NCBI GenBank assembly: GCA_037142475.1
Contig: JBAXAR010000035.1
Location: forward strand, 1 to 17,881
Length of the DNA stretch: 17,881 nucleotides
Direction of reading: 5' to 3'
Origin: CAIUMH01 sp037142475
GTDB lineage: Bacteria > Actinomycetota > Acidimicrobiia > Acidimicrobiales > RAAP-2
In this document: in pieces, positions 1-6,976 of the stretch
How positions within the stretch are numbered: the first letter of the stretch is position 1
Layout of the letters: every line of letters begins with the position of its first letter
The notes under the pieces: model-generated
What the model saw: the letters and a program-made list of their open reading frames with translations, nothing else
What the model was told of the DNA's origin: nothing
The model's database searches: none
Position numbers and translations under genes: made by a program

Positions 1-117
1 GCCATAGCCGTACATCCACAGCGGCACCGGCAGGATATAGGGGGTTCCGAAACTGTGCGCCTGCGTCGCCGTCGGCACCGCGCCGGCCAGCAGCGCAGCC
101 GCCGCACGTCTCCGCAT
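1..117 (-). CDS. N-terminal fragment of signal-peptide protein, probably membrane-associated (runs off left edge)
   Basis: Reading leftward from an ATG at 117-115, 39 codons are open to the window edge. The N-terminus has a run of arginines, an alanine/leucine-rich core and a TQA-HS site that looks like signal peptidase cleavage. An aromatic and proline-rich stretch follows (GTPYILPVPLWMYGYG). I associate this style with small proteobacterial membrane proteins, from memory and without a search. The ATG shares its A with the TGA of the upstream fragment (TGATG), a normal sign of translational coupling, which supports both being real genes. Function is unknown. Bases 1-180 are about 71% GC and do not resemble the rest of the window in style, so this piece may come from another genome. 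Confidence 0.55.
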   Translation of the reverse strand, partial: MRRRAAAALLAGAVPTATQAHSFGTPYILPVPLWMYGYG

Positions 118-212
118 CAGGGCTGGACCACCAGCCTGGCGACCTCGCGATGGCCGCCGCCGGGCTCGTGCAGCTCCATTTCAAACTGGCCGCTGCGGTC
201 GGCCTCGACGCT
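117..212 (-). pseudogene. C-terminal fragment of an unrecognised protein, cut at the putative junction
   Basis: The minus frame ending with TGA at 119-117 gives a plausible protein tail: VEADRSGQFEMELHEP, then a GGGHREVARLVVQP terminus. This looks like the last beta strands of a small sandwich domain. The frame stays open to 419 but loses protein-like character beyond about 215, where the opposite strand clearly encodes the dehydrogenase tail. The right boundary given here is therefore an estimate. The stop is coupled to the next minus-strand gene by a TGATG overlap. I do not recognise the family. The alternative is that the frame is a chance shadow of the dehydrogenase, but that does not explain the TGATG coupling or the good signal peptide that follows. 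Confidence 0.4.
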
Positions 213-222
213 CTGGCCGCTG
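186..222. other. Putative chimeric or recombination junction
   Basis: Two incompatible coding signals on opposite strands meet here: a minus-strand gene tail to the left and an SDR tail on the plus strand to the right. The 10-mer CTGGCCGCTG occurs twice, at 186-195 and 213-222. A short repeat at the join is compatible with microhomology recombination or an assembly misjoin. The exact breakpoint cannot be fixed from one sequence. Confidence 0.45.
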
Positions 223-344
223 GCAACGTGGTCGCCATCCCAGGCGCTGCCAACCGGTTTGCGACTCGGGTCTCCCGCCTGATTCCCAATCGCCTCCTGC
301 TCCCGCTGCTGGCCAAGAACCACCCTGGCCTCAAGGAACAGTGA
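192..344 (+). pseudogene. C-terminal fragment of a short-chain dehydrogenase/reductase (SDR)
   Basis: The plus frame ending at TGA 342-344 encodes about 50 residues typical of the tail of NAD(P)-dependent SDRs of the classical SAM-independent Rossmann type. It contains a 'VGLDALAAGNVVAIPG' segment, an NR pair, then 'RLIPNRLLLPLLAK'. In this family the 'G..VVIPG..NR' segment lies after the active site, in the last 60 residues. The catalytic YxxxK and the N-terminal nucleotide-binding TGxxxGIG motif should lie 100-200 codons upstream. Instead the frame turns into low-quality sequence left of about 190, with no SDR motif. The gene is thus truncated at its 5' side by a join to unrelated DNA. Its 3' end overlaps the convergent P450 gene by 14 bp. 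Confidence 0.6.
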
Positions 345-1665
345 TCTCCGCAATCGAAGGCTCGGCTCGTCGGCGATAGCGGATCTCGCAGGGAGTTTCG
401 GATCTCGCCACTCCTCCAATCTGGGCAGGAACTGGCAAGGGTCGGGTACTCCAGAGCGGGTCGAGGTCGAACGTGGCGGTCAGTCGGGTCATCACCATGG
501 TCATCACCGAGAGCGCGAAGGGCTGGGCGGGACACGTATGGCTTCCGTGTCCAAAGACCGTCACGAGCTCGGTCGCCTCGAGTCCGGTCGGGTCGGCGAG
601 CCGGCGGCGACGCCATCGATCAGGCTTCCAGGCCTCATAACCGGGAGCTGCCGCATTGGTCAGCGGGAGCAGCGTCGCGATGGTGGCTCCCGGCGCCACA
701 TCAATGACGGCGGCACCCGTGTCAAACGTCAGGGGCTCCATGACGAATCGAGCCATGATCGATCGCTGGGCAAGCCGAGTGGACTCGAGAGCACATCGCT
801 CGGCGAGACTGCGATCACCCATCCTGACCCCTTCTTGTTCATCAGGATGCTCAAGAAGATCGATGACTGCCCAGCCAAGGGCTGCCACCAGGTTCGACAT
901 CGACGCAATGTGGATGAGTGCCACGTCGAGAGCGATGCCCCGGCGCGCCACCTCACTCGATTCCGATGACCAGGCGTCGGCCACCATGGCGAAGCGAGGA
1001 TGCCCGGCCAGCGAACTCGGCGTGAGATCGCCGCCGATCTCTTCAACAATGGTCTCGAGGGCCGCTCGTTCGACGGCCTTGCCATTTCGTTTCACCGCCG
1101 CCATGGCGTCAGGGTGAACGAACGCCTCGGAGCCGTCAAGATCATCGAAGGCCGCCACCAGGCGTTCGAAACGCTCGCCGCTGGCGGCGCCGGGTCCACC
1201 CCAAGACGCCAGTCCCATCCGGTGCCCGATTCTGCGGGTCAGCGCAAACAACTCAACAGTGCCATCCTCGCCGAGTTCGGCGATGATCTCCTCGAGAACT
1301 GCCTCGAGGTGACCGAGATAGGTGGTGACCTCGTCCCGGCCGAACAGCTGATGAGGGAATGTCCGCCGACCACTGAAGATCTCATCGGGCAATTTTCGGC
1401 GCAGCATCCGGAAGTCGGCCATGCCCTTGCTGGCTGTCGTCTCGGCAAGCGCGTAGAAAGAAACGACGCCCACTGGCGAGAAGGTGAAGAGGTACTCATC
1501 ACCGCCTGACTCGACGACGAAGGTGTCCCCCAGGGTCCGGCGAGCATTGCTGATGGCCGCCACGGCATCGCCACCCTCGACGTCCCACGGCATCCCGAGG
1601 CCCTCAGCCACTGGCGGCCGGGGCGTGAACTTCACTTGTCGTGCCACGTCGCTCTCAGCCCCCAT
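331..1665 (-). CDS. Cytochrome P450 with atypical I-helix
   Basis: This 444-aa protein has the length and end motifs of a soluble bacterial P450. The K-helix ExxR is E294-S-T-R297. The heme loop is F371-GHGSHT-C378, with Cys378 as the expected thiolate ligand. The residue after Cys is Pro rather than the usual small/Gly (CPAQPFAL), and the loop is still clearly P450. The I-helix region (about 251-265, IASMSNLVAALGW) lacks the usual A/GGx(D/E)T(T/S) acid-alcohol pair. In known families this occurs in isomerase-type or peroxide-using P450s and in CYP7/CYP8 relatives. The substrate cannot be inferred; a lipid or sterol-like molecule is only a guess from neighbouring genes. It is transcribed divergently from the SRPBCC gene at 1748 and is convergent with the SDR tail. 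Confidence 0.88.
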   Translation of the reverse strand: MGAESDVARQVKFTPRPPVAEGLGMPWDVEGGDAVAAISNARRTLGDTFVVESGGDEYLFTFSPVGVVSFYALAETTASKGMADFRMLRRKLPDEIFSGRRTFPHQLFGRDEVTTYLGHLEAVLEEIIAELGEDGTVELFALTRRIGHRMGLASWGGPGAASGERFERLVAAFDDLDGSEAFVHPDAMAAVKRNGKAVERAALETIVEEIGGDLTPSSLAGHPRFAMVADAWSSESSEVARRGIALDVALIHIASMSNLVAALGWAVIDLLEHPDEQEGVRMGDRSLAERCALESTRLAQRSIMARFVMEPLTFDTGAAVIDVAPGATIATLLPLTNAAAPGYEAWKPDRWRRRRLADPTGLEATELVTVFGHGSHTCPAQPFALSVMTMVMTRLTATFDLDPLWSTRPLPVPAQIGGVARSETPCEIRYRRRAEPSIAEITVP

Positions 1666-1703
1666 GTTCGAACTCGCGGCCCATCACAGCACACGATTGC
1701 TTC

Positions 1704-1723
1704 CTGATGCTCTCGAGCATCAG
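1704..1723. promoter_or_regulatory. 20-bp palindrome in divergent promoter region (candidate operator)
   Basis: The arms CTGATGCTC and GAGCATCAG are perfect 9-bp inverted repeats around a 2-nt centre (TC). They lie midway between the P450 start at 1665 and the SRPBCC start at 1748. Size and symmetry fit a dimeric helix-turn-helix repressor such as a TetR- or GntR-type protein, which could control both genes at once. No regulator gene is present in the window, so the protein that binds it is unknown. A 9-bp arm match at a fixed spacing is very unlikely by chance. Confidence 0.55.
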
Positions 1724-1747
1724 CCAAGAAGATGGCAGGATCTCGAG

Positions 1748-2242
1748 ATGGATGACACAACGAATCATGATGATCGCCTTGAGGTCAGTCGACTTATCCA
1801 AGCCGACGCCACCACGATCTTTGATCTCCTCAGGCACCCTGAGGGGCATGTTCTGATCGATTCGTCCGGGATGCTCATGGATGCCAGCGGCGGTCCGGTT
1901 GGAGCGGTCGGTGACAGCTTCGTGGTCCAAATGGATCGAGAGTCCCTGAACGACTACCCCCTCGGCCGCTACGACGTGACGGTCGAGATCACGACCTACG
2001 TCCCGAACCAGACGATCGCCTGGACGATCACGGGCAAGATCGAACCGCAGATCGGTCACATCTACGGCTACCGCCTTGTCGAGGTCGAGGGAGGAACCCT
2101 CGTCACCTCCTTCTATGACTGGTCCGACATCGACCCTGTCTGGCGGGAGGCAGGAATCTTCCCGATCCTCTCGACAGAGGCTCTTCGGGCCACGCTCGGG
2201 ATCTTGGCAAGGACCGTCCAGCCCCGAACCGCTGCTGGGTGA
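1748..2242 (+). CDS. SRPBCC (START-like/polyketide cyclase-type) family protein
   Basis: This 164-aa protein starts at the ATG at 1748, with AGGA at 1737-1740 as ribosome binding site, 7 nt upstream. The open frame extends further upstream but crosses the P450 promoter and reads as non-protein there, so the internal start is chosen. The N-terminus 'LEVSRLIQADATTIFDLLRHPEGHVLIDSSG' is the standard first strand and helix of SRPBCC proteins. Later come 'TYVPNQTIAWTI' and a C-terminal helix (LSTEALRATLGILAR). The fold binds hydrophobic ligands in a deep cavity, and members are cyclases, aromatase-like proteins, lipid carriers or of unknown role. Its divergent pairing with a P450 suggests a shared hydrophobic substrate, by inference only. 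Confidence 0.82.
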   Translation: MDDTTNHDDRLEVSRLIQADATTIFDLLRHPEGHVLIDSSGMLMDASGGPVGAVGDSFVVQMDRESLNDYPLGRYDVTVEITTYVPNQTIAWTITGKIEPQIGHIYGYRLVEVEGGTLVTSFYDWSDIDPVWREAGIFPILSTEALRATLGILARTVQPRTAAG

Positions 2243-2268
2243 CACCGTCGCCCGACCTGGTGCCTCGG

Positions 2269-2281
2269 TACACTTGGCATC
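2269..2281 (+). promoter_or_regulatory. Candidate leaderless promoter -10 (TACACT)
   Basis: TACACT at 2269-2274 lies 7 nt before the ATG at 2282. That spacing places transcription start at or next to the start codon. No Shine-Dalgarno sequence precedes the gene. This matches the TANNNT box of leaderless actinobacterial genes. No clear -35 element is visible. Confidence 0.45.
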
Positions 2282-2740
2282 ATGGCTGACCAGGTACGCG
2301 TGTCAATTGAGATCAATGCCACCGCAGAGACCGTCTATTCGATGGTGTCTGACCTGCCCCGGATGGGTGAGTGGTCACCGGAGAACGACAGCGCTACATG
2401 GCTCAAGGGAGCCTCATCAGCGACAATTGGCGCCCGATTCAAGGGGACCAACTCCCATGAGTCGAAGCGGTGGAGCACGACGGGAACCATCATCGAGGCC
2501 ACCTCTCCACATGTCCTCGCGTTTCGTATCACTGCCGGCTTCATCAAAGTGGCCGTCTGGCGCTATGTGATCGAGGAGACCGCTTCAGGTTGCACCGTTA
2601 CCGAGACGTGGATCGACGAGCGAAATCGGCTGGCGAAGGCGCTTGGAAAGCCGGTCAGCGGGATCGCTGATCGCGCGGAGCACAATCGCTCCAGCATGGA
2701 GTCGACCCTGGCGGCGCTGAAGGATGCCGCAGAAGCCTAA
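2282..2740 (+). CDS. SRPBCC family protein (polyketide cyclase/dehydrase-like)
   Basis: This 152-aa protein opens with 'VRVSIEINATAETVYSMVSDLPRMGEWSPE', a classic SRPBCC start in which the strand-helix unit is followed by the 'lprmgeWsP' loop. Later features are 'GARFKGTNSH', 'EATSPHVLAFRI' and a long C-terminal helix (MESTLAALKDAAEA). Members of this group are usually annotated as polyketide cyclase/dehydrase or lipid transport proteins, but most have no known reaction, so I assign only the fold. It has its own leaderless-type -10 box and lies 39 bp after another SRPBCC gene of different sequence. The two are not recent duplicates, as they share only the fold pattern. Confidence 0.85.
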   Translation: MADQVRVSIEINATAETVYSMVSDLPRMGEWSPENDSATWLKGASSATIGARFKGTNSHESKRWSTTGTIIEATSPHVLAFRITAGFIKVAVWRYVIEETASGCTVTETWIDERNRLAKALGKPVSGIADRAEHNRSSMESTLAALKDAAEA

Positions 2741-2847
2741 GCGAGGCCCGACCACCGCAGACCCCCTTGGGGTGGGAGGCTTCCTCCATGGCGATCACCC
2801 CCAACCGCCATCCACAGGATCATCCGGCTACGCGATGACGCCCTCCA

Positions 2848-3555
2848 GTGCCACCATCCACTAACCACCCGGGGTCGCTGCGCGTTGCACGCATCATGGG
2901 AGTTGACGTCCGGATCCACTGGACCTTCATCCTCCTGATCGGCCTCGTGGTCTTTGCTGAGTACAGCCGTGGTCTCGAAACGATCGTCGCAGGTCTCTTG
3001 TGGATCCTCGTCATCTTCAGTTCCGTGCTGCTTCACGAGTTGGCCCATTGTGTCGTGGCCATCCGCAACGACGTGGTGGTCGACGACATCCTGCTGCTAC
3101 CTATCGGTGGGGTCTCACAGATGGAGTCGATACCCAAGGACCCAAAGAAGGAGTTCGCCATCGCCGTAGTCGGACCCCTCACCAGCCTCGGTCTCGCCGT
3201 CTTCTTTGCCGCGATCGCCCTTCTCAGCGGCACGACCATCTGGCCGCCAACCCTTCTTGGCGGATCGTGGATCGCTCGGATTGCCTGGCTCAACCTCCTT
3301 CTTGGCCTCTTCAACCTCCTGCCAGCTCTCCCCATGGATGGCGGGCGGCTCCTCAGGGCGGCACTCTCGATGCGAGAAGATCGGCGACTCGCTACCGCAC
3401 AAGCCGCCAAGGTGGCTCGGGTGATCGCAGTAGCGATGATCGCCGTGGGCTTTGTCTACGACGTCTGGCTCATCTTCATCGGAGCCTTCATCCTGTTTGC
3501 CGTCGGCGCCGAGCAGCGGAACGACGAGGCAGACGAGGTTGCGAAACGGAGATAA
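2848..3555 (+). CDS. Site-2 protease-like M50 family intramembrane zinc metalloprotease
   Basis: This 235-aa multi-pass membrane protein has the M50 signature. HELAH is at residues 63-67 within a hydrophobic helix (H63, E64 and H67 as zinc ligands and catalytic acid). The third ligand motif NLLPALPMDGGR begins at N156 (D164). The start 'PGSLRVARIMGVDVRIHWTF' is typical of this bacterial group. There is no PDZ domain and no C-terminal CBS pair, so it is the short form. Such proteases cut transmembrane substrates, often anti-sigma factors, after a first cleavage; the target here is unknown. An in-frame TGA at 2836 makes GTG 2848 the earliest possible start; ATG 2896 is an alternative. Its TAA overlaps an ATG by one base (TAATG), but that ATG opens only an 11-codon frame. 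Confidence 0.88.
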   Translation: MPPSTNHPGSLRVARIMGVDVRIHWTFILLIGLVVFAEYSRGLETIVAGLLWILVIFSSVLLHELAHCVVAIRNDVVVDDILLLPIGGVSQMESIPKDPKKEFAIAVVGPLTSLGLAVFFAAIALLSGTTIWPPTLLGGSWIARIAWLNLLLGLFNLLPALPMDGGRLLRAALSMREDRRLATAQAAKVARVIAVAMIAVGFVYDVWLIFIGAFILFAVGAEQRNDEADEVAKRR

Positions 3556-3586
3556 TGGGGCGGAGCCAACCGACGTACTGGACCAC

Positions 3587-4801
3587 ATGAAGCGGATAGG
3601 CGAGACTCAGGCGATGGCTTCGGGACACCTTCGGAAGGATCCGACCCTGTGGGCAATCCCGGTCTTCTTTGCTTCGATTGCTGCTGAACGTGCGTGGTAT
3701 CGACGCCATCTGGGTCAACGAGACCCCTCGGGTGGTTACGAACAACGCGACACCATGGCCAGTTTGTCGATGGGTCAATTGTCAGTGATCGCTCCGCTCG
3801 TGCTTCCAACCCTCCTTCGGCCGTTGACCCCCGGTCGAGGACGGTTCGGAAAGGCGCTCCTCGGCGTGGCCGCTGCGTCGGCCGCCGCCGCTGCTGGCGC
3901 CGATCATGGCCTGCGGCGCCGCCGGCGACACGTTGATCTCCTGAGAGACACAGCAGCCGAAGACCCGACTCTGATGCCCGACTCTGTCGAATCTCCAAGC
4001 GACCGGCGTCTCCGCTTCGTCCAAAAGCTGGCGGGTCCGGTGGCGATGGCCACTGGGGGTGTTGCTGCTGCAACCTGGCTCGCCTCAGCGGGGTCGTCAG
4101 ATCGCATGTTCGCAAAGAGACTGCTGCCCGATCTTGGCGGTGGCCTCGTCCCGTTCTCGCTGGCGATGATCGGGTGGGACTTTCTCTATTACTGGAGCCA
4201 CCGGCTCCAACATGAGCACCGCTATCTGTGGTCGATCCACGTGGTTCATCACTCTTCAGAGCGCTACAACCTCTCGACCGCTTTGCGGCAACCCATCGCG
4301 GAGTCGTTCGGGACGATGGTGCCCTATGGCGTCTTGAGCCTTTTCGGGATTCGGCCTGCCCTGATCTTGAAGGCCCGTGGGGTCAACCTGATCTGGCAGT
4401 TCTGGATCCACACCGAAGTTGTTCGTTCGTTGGGTCTCGGCGAGGCACTCCTTTCGACGCCCTCATCTCACCGGGTCCATCACGGTGCCAACAGGCGCTA
4501 TCTCGACAGGAACCACGGCGGCATCCTGATTCTCTGGGATCGGATCTTCGGGACGTTCGAACCAGAGGTCGAACAGAGCCGGTATGGCCTCACCTCGAAT
4601 ATCGAAACCTTCAGCCCAGCGATCATCGCCACCCATGAGTATCGGGCGATGTTCTCCGACATCAGTCAGGCGACGTCGTGGGGTGATCGGATCCGCTTCG
4701 CCATCGGTCCTCCTGGCTGGCGTCCCGCTCTCGGATCTGGGGCTGATCCCACTCTGGGATCCGGCATCGCCGACCCTGGCGACCCACGCGTCGCGGCCTG
4801 A
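3587..4801 (+). CDS. Fatty acid hydroxylase / sterol desaturase superfamily membrane protein
   Basis: About 404 aa with the three histidine clusters that bind a di-iron centre in this superfamily: H205-RLQ-H209 (followed by EH), H218-VV-HH (221, 222) and H295-RV-HH (298, 299). Hydrophobic segments lie at the N-terminus (TLWAIPVFFASIAAE), near 'SLAMIGWDFLYYW', and before the second and third clusters. These oxygen-dependent enzymes hydroxylate or desaturate lipid chains or sterols; the substrate is not deducible. The N-terminal ~140 residues carry an alanine-rich helix and a polar stretch not part of the core domain. Neither ATG 3587 nor ATG 3614 has a good ribosome binding site. Upstream codons overlap the protease gene and are unlikely. 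The 31-bp gap after the protease suggests one transcript. Confidence 0.85.
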   Translation: MKRIGETQAMASGHLRKDPTLWAIPVFFASIAAERAWYRRHLGQRDPSGGYEQRDTMASLSMGQLSVIAPLVLPTLLRPLTPGRGRFGKALLGVAAASAAAAAGADHGLRRRRRHVDLLRDTAAEDPTLMPDSVESPSDRRLRFVQKLAGPVAMATGGVAAATWLASAGSSDRMFAKRLLPDLGGGLVPFSLAMIGWDFLYYWSHRLQHEHRYLWSIHVVHHSSERYNLSTALRQPIAESFGTMVPYGVLSLFGIRPALILKARGVNLIWQFWIHTEVVRSLGLGEALLSTPSSHRVHHGANRRYLDRNHGGILILWDRIFGTFEPEVEQSRYGLTSNIETFSPAIIATHEYRAMFSDISQATSWGDRIRFAIGPPGWRPALGSGADPTLGSGIADPGDPRVAA

Positions 4802-4814
4802 CAATCGCGCAAGC

Positions 4815-4850
4815 GGCGGGTACCGACAACGACGATCCTCGTACCTCGCC
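4815..4850. terminator. Hairpin between convergent genes, possible bidirectional terminator
   Basis: GGCGGGTAC (4815-4823) pairs with GTACCTCGCC (4841-4850) as a 9-bp stem with one bulged T and a 17-nt loop. It lies just after the desaturase stop and just before the end of the convergent glycosidase gene. There is no T-tract, so termination is inferred from position only. Confidence 0.3.
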
Positions 4851-4858
4851 CCTGATTC

Positions 4859-6277
4859 TCAGGAACCGAGGGTGAACACCTTCACACTTTGGGCCGCCAC
4901 GTGAAGACCTGTCAGCGACGATGACGATGACGGCGTGGTGATCAGTGTGACCCCATCGGTTGCATCGAGAGCGGGGGCCGTGAGCTCAGTGGTCGAGACC
5001 AGTGTCCTTCCTGGCATCGAGAGAGTGAGCGCCGAGAGTGGCTTCGAGCGTGTGTTTTCGACCACCACCGAAACGGTTCCATCAGCGCCGCGGAGTGCCC
5101 ATGCATTCACGCCCGCGGGCAGCGACGCCGAGGAGGTTGTACCGAGGAAGACGCCCGTCTCAAGGTGGGCGACGAGTTCCATGGCGGAAAAGATTGGCCG
5201 AGGGGCAAACTCTCCGGGCTTGTTCGGATCAGGGATGCACAGCGGGGTGTAGGAGTTGCAGTTCGACGGCGTCATCTGGACTCCCACCGAGACGACGCCT
5301 CGAGAAGCGGCGAGAAGGAGGCCGTGGACAGCCCAGAGCGCTGATGCAAACTGGTGCTCCACCGGCGAGTAGTGCCCGCAGCTAATGGAGTTGAACTCGT
5401 CGAGCGCAAGCGTATGACCGCCCAACCGGGCGGCGAGGCTGGCGCGATCGATCAGAACCTTCTCGGAGGTGAACGATGCCTCCGACAAGAGCGCTGACGC
5501 GCTGATCGCGACACGGTTGCAGTCGTAGGCCGGATAGAAGTGATAGCTGAACGTCGAGAGTTCAGAGGGGGTGTTCTCACTCGACCACGCGAAGGCGTCG
5601 AGCCACGACGTGCTGTAGAAGTCGGGACCCGCGAACTTCACCGAGGGTGTCAACGCTCGGATCGCCGCCTTGTACTCATGGACCCGAGCGATGTACTCCT
5701 CGAAATTCACGGGGATCCCGTTAAACAGCGTGTAGAGATCGGGCTCATTGCCAATGCTCACTTCGTGGAGTTGGGTACCGAGGATCTGCCGAGCGCTCGC
5801 CACCTCCTTGGCGGCCTTCGAGACGCTCGGGTGGAGCAGATTGACGCCGAGGTCGACTGACCATCCAGACGGGCCAGTAATCGTTGCCAAGGCGCGCAGG
5901 TCACTCGGGCCAATCGACTTTGACGCCCACGCCGGAAGTGGCCGAAGGGAATCCGAAGCCCAGACCACCTTGTCGTCGGAATCAGAGCCGCCGAAACGCA
6001 GGATGCCCCGAGAGCGCTTCCGGCCTTGGTCGAGCGCCGAGAGGAACTGCCCAAGATTGGAGGTCGATGCGTCAAGTGCCGGCGTCCCGAGGACAGAGGC
6101 TTCGAAGGTCAGGCCCACGAACCCGCGGGCCAAGGAAGAGCCGGTCGCGGCTCCCACTGACAGGGTCACTGGGGTCGACAAGGGGCGGGATGACGCGAAA
6201 GCCCCTGAAGAGCTCAATGATGTCGTGACCAACGCTATCGAAGCGGCAACGAACGCTCGGGTTCCCAGACGGATCAC
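4859..6277 (-). CDS. Secreted GH79-like glycoside hydrolase (beta-glucuronidase/heparanase type)
   Basis: This 472-aa protein begins at GTG 6277 with a signal peptide (basic start, 'AFVAASIALVTTSL' core, AFA-SS cleavage), so it should act outside the membrane. A TIM-barrel follows. The proposed acid/base Glu178 sits in 'HEVSIGNEPDLY', the usual NEP motif of clan GH-A. The proposed nucleophile Glu294 sits in 'LALDEFNSISCGH', which resembles the GH79 nucleophile region. 'SYHFYP' between them fits the family. The C-terminal ~100 residues form the usual beta-sandwich ('GTVSVVVENTRSKPL'). GH79 enzymes remove glucuronic acid or its methyl ester from glycans or conjugates. Exact specificity cannot be read. 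No transporter or sugar-acid pathway gene lies nearby. Assignment to GH79 rather than a neighbouring GH-A family is moderately sure. Confidence 0.75.
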   Translation of the reverse strand: MIRLGTRAFVAASIALVTTSLSSSGAFASSRPLSTPVTLSVGAATGSSLARGFVGLTFEASVLGTPALDASTSNLGQFLSALDQGRKRSRGILRFGGSDSDDKVVWASDSLRPLPAWASKSIGPSDLRALATITGPSGWSVDLGVNLLHPSVSKAAKEVASARQILGTQLHEVSIGNEPDLYTLFNGIPVNFEEYIARVHEYKAAIRALTPSVKFAGPDFYSTSWLDAFAWSSENTPSELSTFSYHFYPAYDCNRVAISASALLSEASFTSEKVLIDRASLAARLGGHTLALDEFNSISCGHYSPVEHQFASALWAVHGLLLAASRGVVSVGVQMTPSNCNSYTPLCIPDPNKPGEFAPRPIFSAMELVAHLETGVFLGTTSSASLPAGVNAWALRGADGTVSVVVENTRSKPLSALTLSMPGRTLVSTTELTAPALDATDGVTLITTPSSSSSLTGLHVAAQSVKVFTLGS

Positions 6278-6289
6278 TTCGACAGGCTA
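6278..6289 (-). promoter_or_regulatory. Candidate leaderless promoter -10 (TAGCCT) for the glycosidase
   Basis: On the minus strand TAGCCT (complement of 6284-6289) is followed by six bases and then the GTG start of the glycosidase gene. There is no Shine-Dalgarno sequence. This fits a leaderless transcript beginning at or near the GTG. The -35 region is not recognisable. Confidence 0.4.
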
Positions 6290-6366
6290 CGGCGGATCAT
6301 CCACGACCCGAAGGCGCGCTCAGCCACGTTGCCGATGGTGTTACATCGATGTCGCACCATGGGGGC

Positions 6367-6954
6367 ATGCACATCGACCACAAGCCGTTGATTCTCCTCG
6401 ATCAGGATGGTCCTCTCGCCGACTTCGATGCTGGCATCCACGCCGTGCTCGCTAGCGCCGGCCTCGATCACACGTTGGTTCGCTGGACTGACTGGGACTA
6501 CAGCGATGACATCAGGCGTCATTTCGGTGACGCCGCTGTCCGGCTTCTTGATGATGCCCGTCACGATCCTGGCTTCTACCGTTCACTACCCGTCGTCGCC
6601 GGTGCTCAAGAAGCAGTCGAGAGACTGCTCGAAGCCGGCTGCGAGATTGTGGTGTGCACGGCGCCGGATCTTTCGAATCCCACCTGTGCTTCCGACAAGC
6701 TCAGTTGGATCGAGGAGCACTTCTCGGCCCTCGTCGGCAAGGTGGTGATGGCGAACGACAAGACCTTCGTCCGCGGAGATGTCCTTGTCGATGACAAGCC
6801 ATCGGTCCATGGAGTGATGATCCCCTCATGGACACACATCAGGTTCGCCACGAACGGGAATGCTCACCTCAGCGACGGCAGTGAACTGGCATCGTGGAGC
6901 GAGTGGGACCGGCTGCTCCGCCTCGTTCGCACCCCGTTGGCCTTCGCCCGCTAG
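6367..6954 (+). CDS. 5'(3')-deoxyribonucleotidase-like HAD phosphatase
   Basis: This 195-aa protein has the motifs of the NT5C-type HAD phosphatases. Motif I is 'LLDQDGPLADF', with nucleophile Asp12 and general acid Asp14. Motif II is in 'VVCTAPDLSNP'. The motif III lysine is in 'VMANDKTFV', and the final acidic pair is 'DVLVDDKPSV'. 'FYRSLPVVAGAQEAVERLLEAGCEI' is the typical cap-to-core segment. These enzymes dephosphorylate (deoxy)nucleoside monophosphates in the cytoplasm and trim nucleotide pools. The length matches the family. The frame also contains ATG 6349, adding MSHHGG; I prefer ATG 6367 because the protein then starts one strand before motif I. Neither start has a clean ribosome binding site. 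It diverges from the glycosidase and converges with the acetyltransferase pair, 22 bp apart. Confidence 0.85.
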   Translation: MHIDHKPLILLDQDGPLADFDAGIHAVLASAGLDHTLVRWTDWDYSDDIRRHFGDAAVRLLDDARHDPGFYRSLPVVAGAQEAVERLLEAGCEIVVCTAPDLSNPTCASDKLSWIEEHFSALVGKVVMANDKTFVRGDVLVDDKPSVHGVMIPSWTHIRFATNGNAHLSDGSELASWSEWDRLLRLVRTPLAFAR

Positions 6955-6976
6955 TCGCTCAGCGACCGATTCCCAA

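Noticed and set aside
1484..1747. Extended N-terminus of the first SRPBCC protein.
   Set aside because: The extra codons run antisense through the P450 start and the palindrome, read as non-protein, and a good ribosome binding site precedes ATG 1748.
2741..2847. Short GGAGG-CTT-CCTCC and ATGGCG/CGCCAT inverted repeats after the second SRPBCC gene.
   Set aside because: The stems are 5-6 bp with no T-tract, common by chance at this GC content.
3555..3590. ATG overlapping the protease stop (TAATG) as a possible coupled start of the desaturase.
   Set aside because: It is in a different frame from the desaturase and stops after 11 codons.
6343..6352. Perfect 10-bp palindrome ACATCGATGT in the glycosidase/nucleotidase divergent region.
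   Set aside because: A 10-bp palindrome is expected about once per kilobase by chance. It also overlaps a possible start codon (ATG 6349) and has no extended arms.
6954..6966. Small hairpin GTCGC-TCA-GCGAC at the convergent ends of the nucleotidase and acetyltransferase genes.
   Set aside because: The stem is only 5-6 bp, overlaps the stop codon and has no T-tract, so it is too weak to call a terminator.
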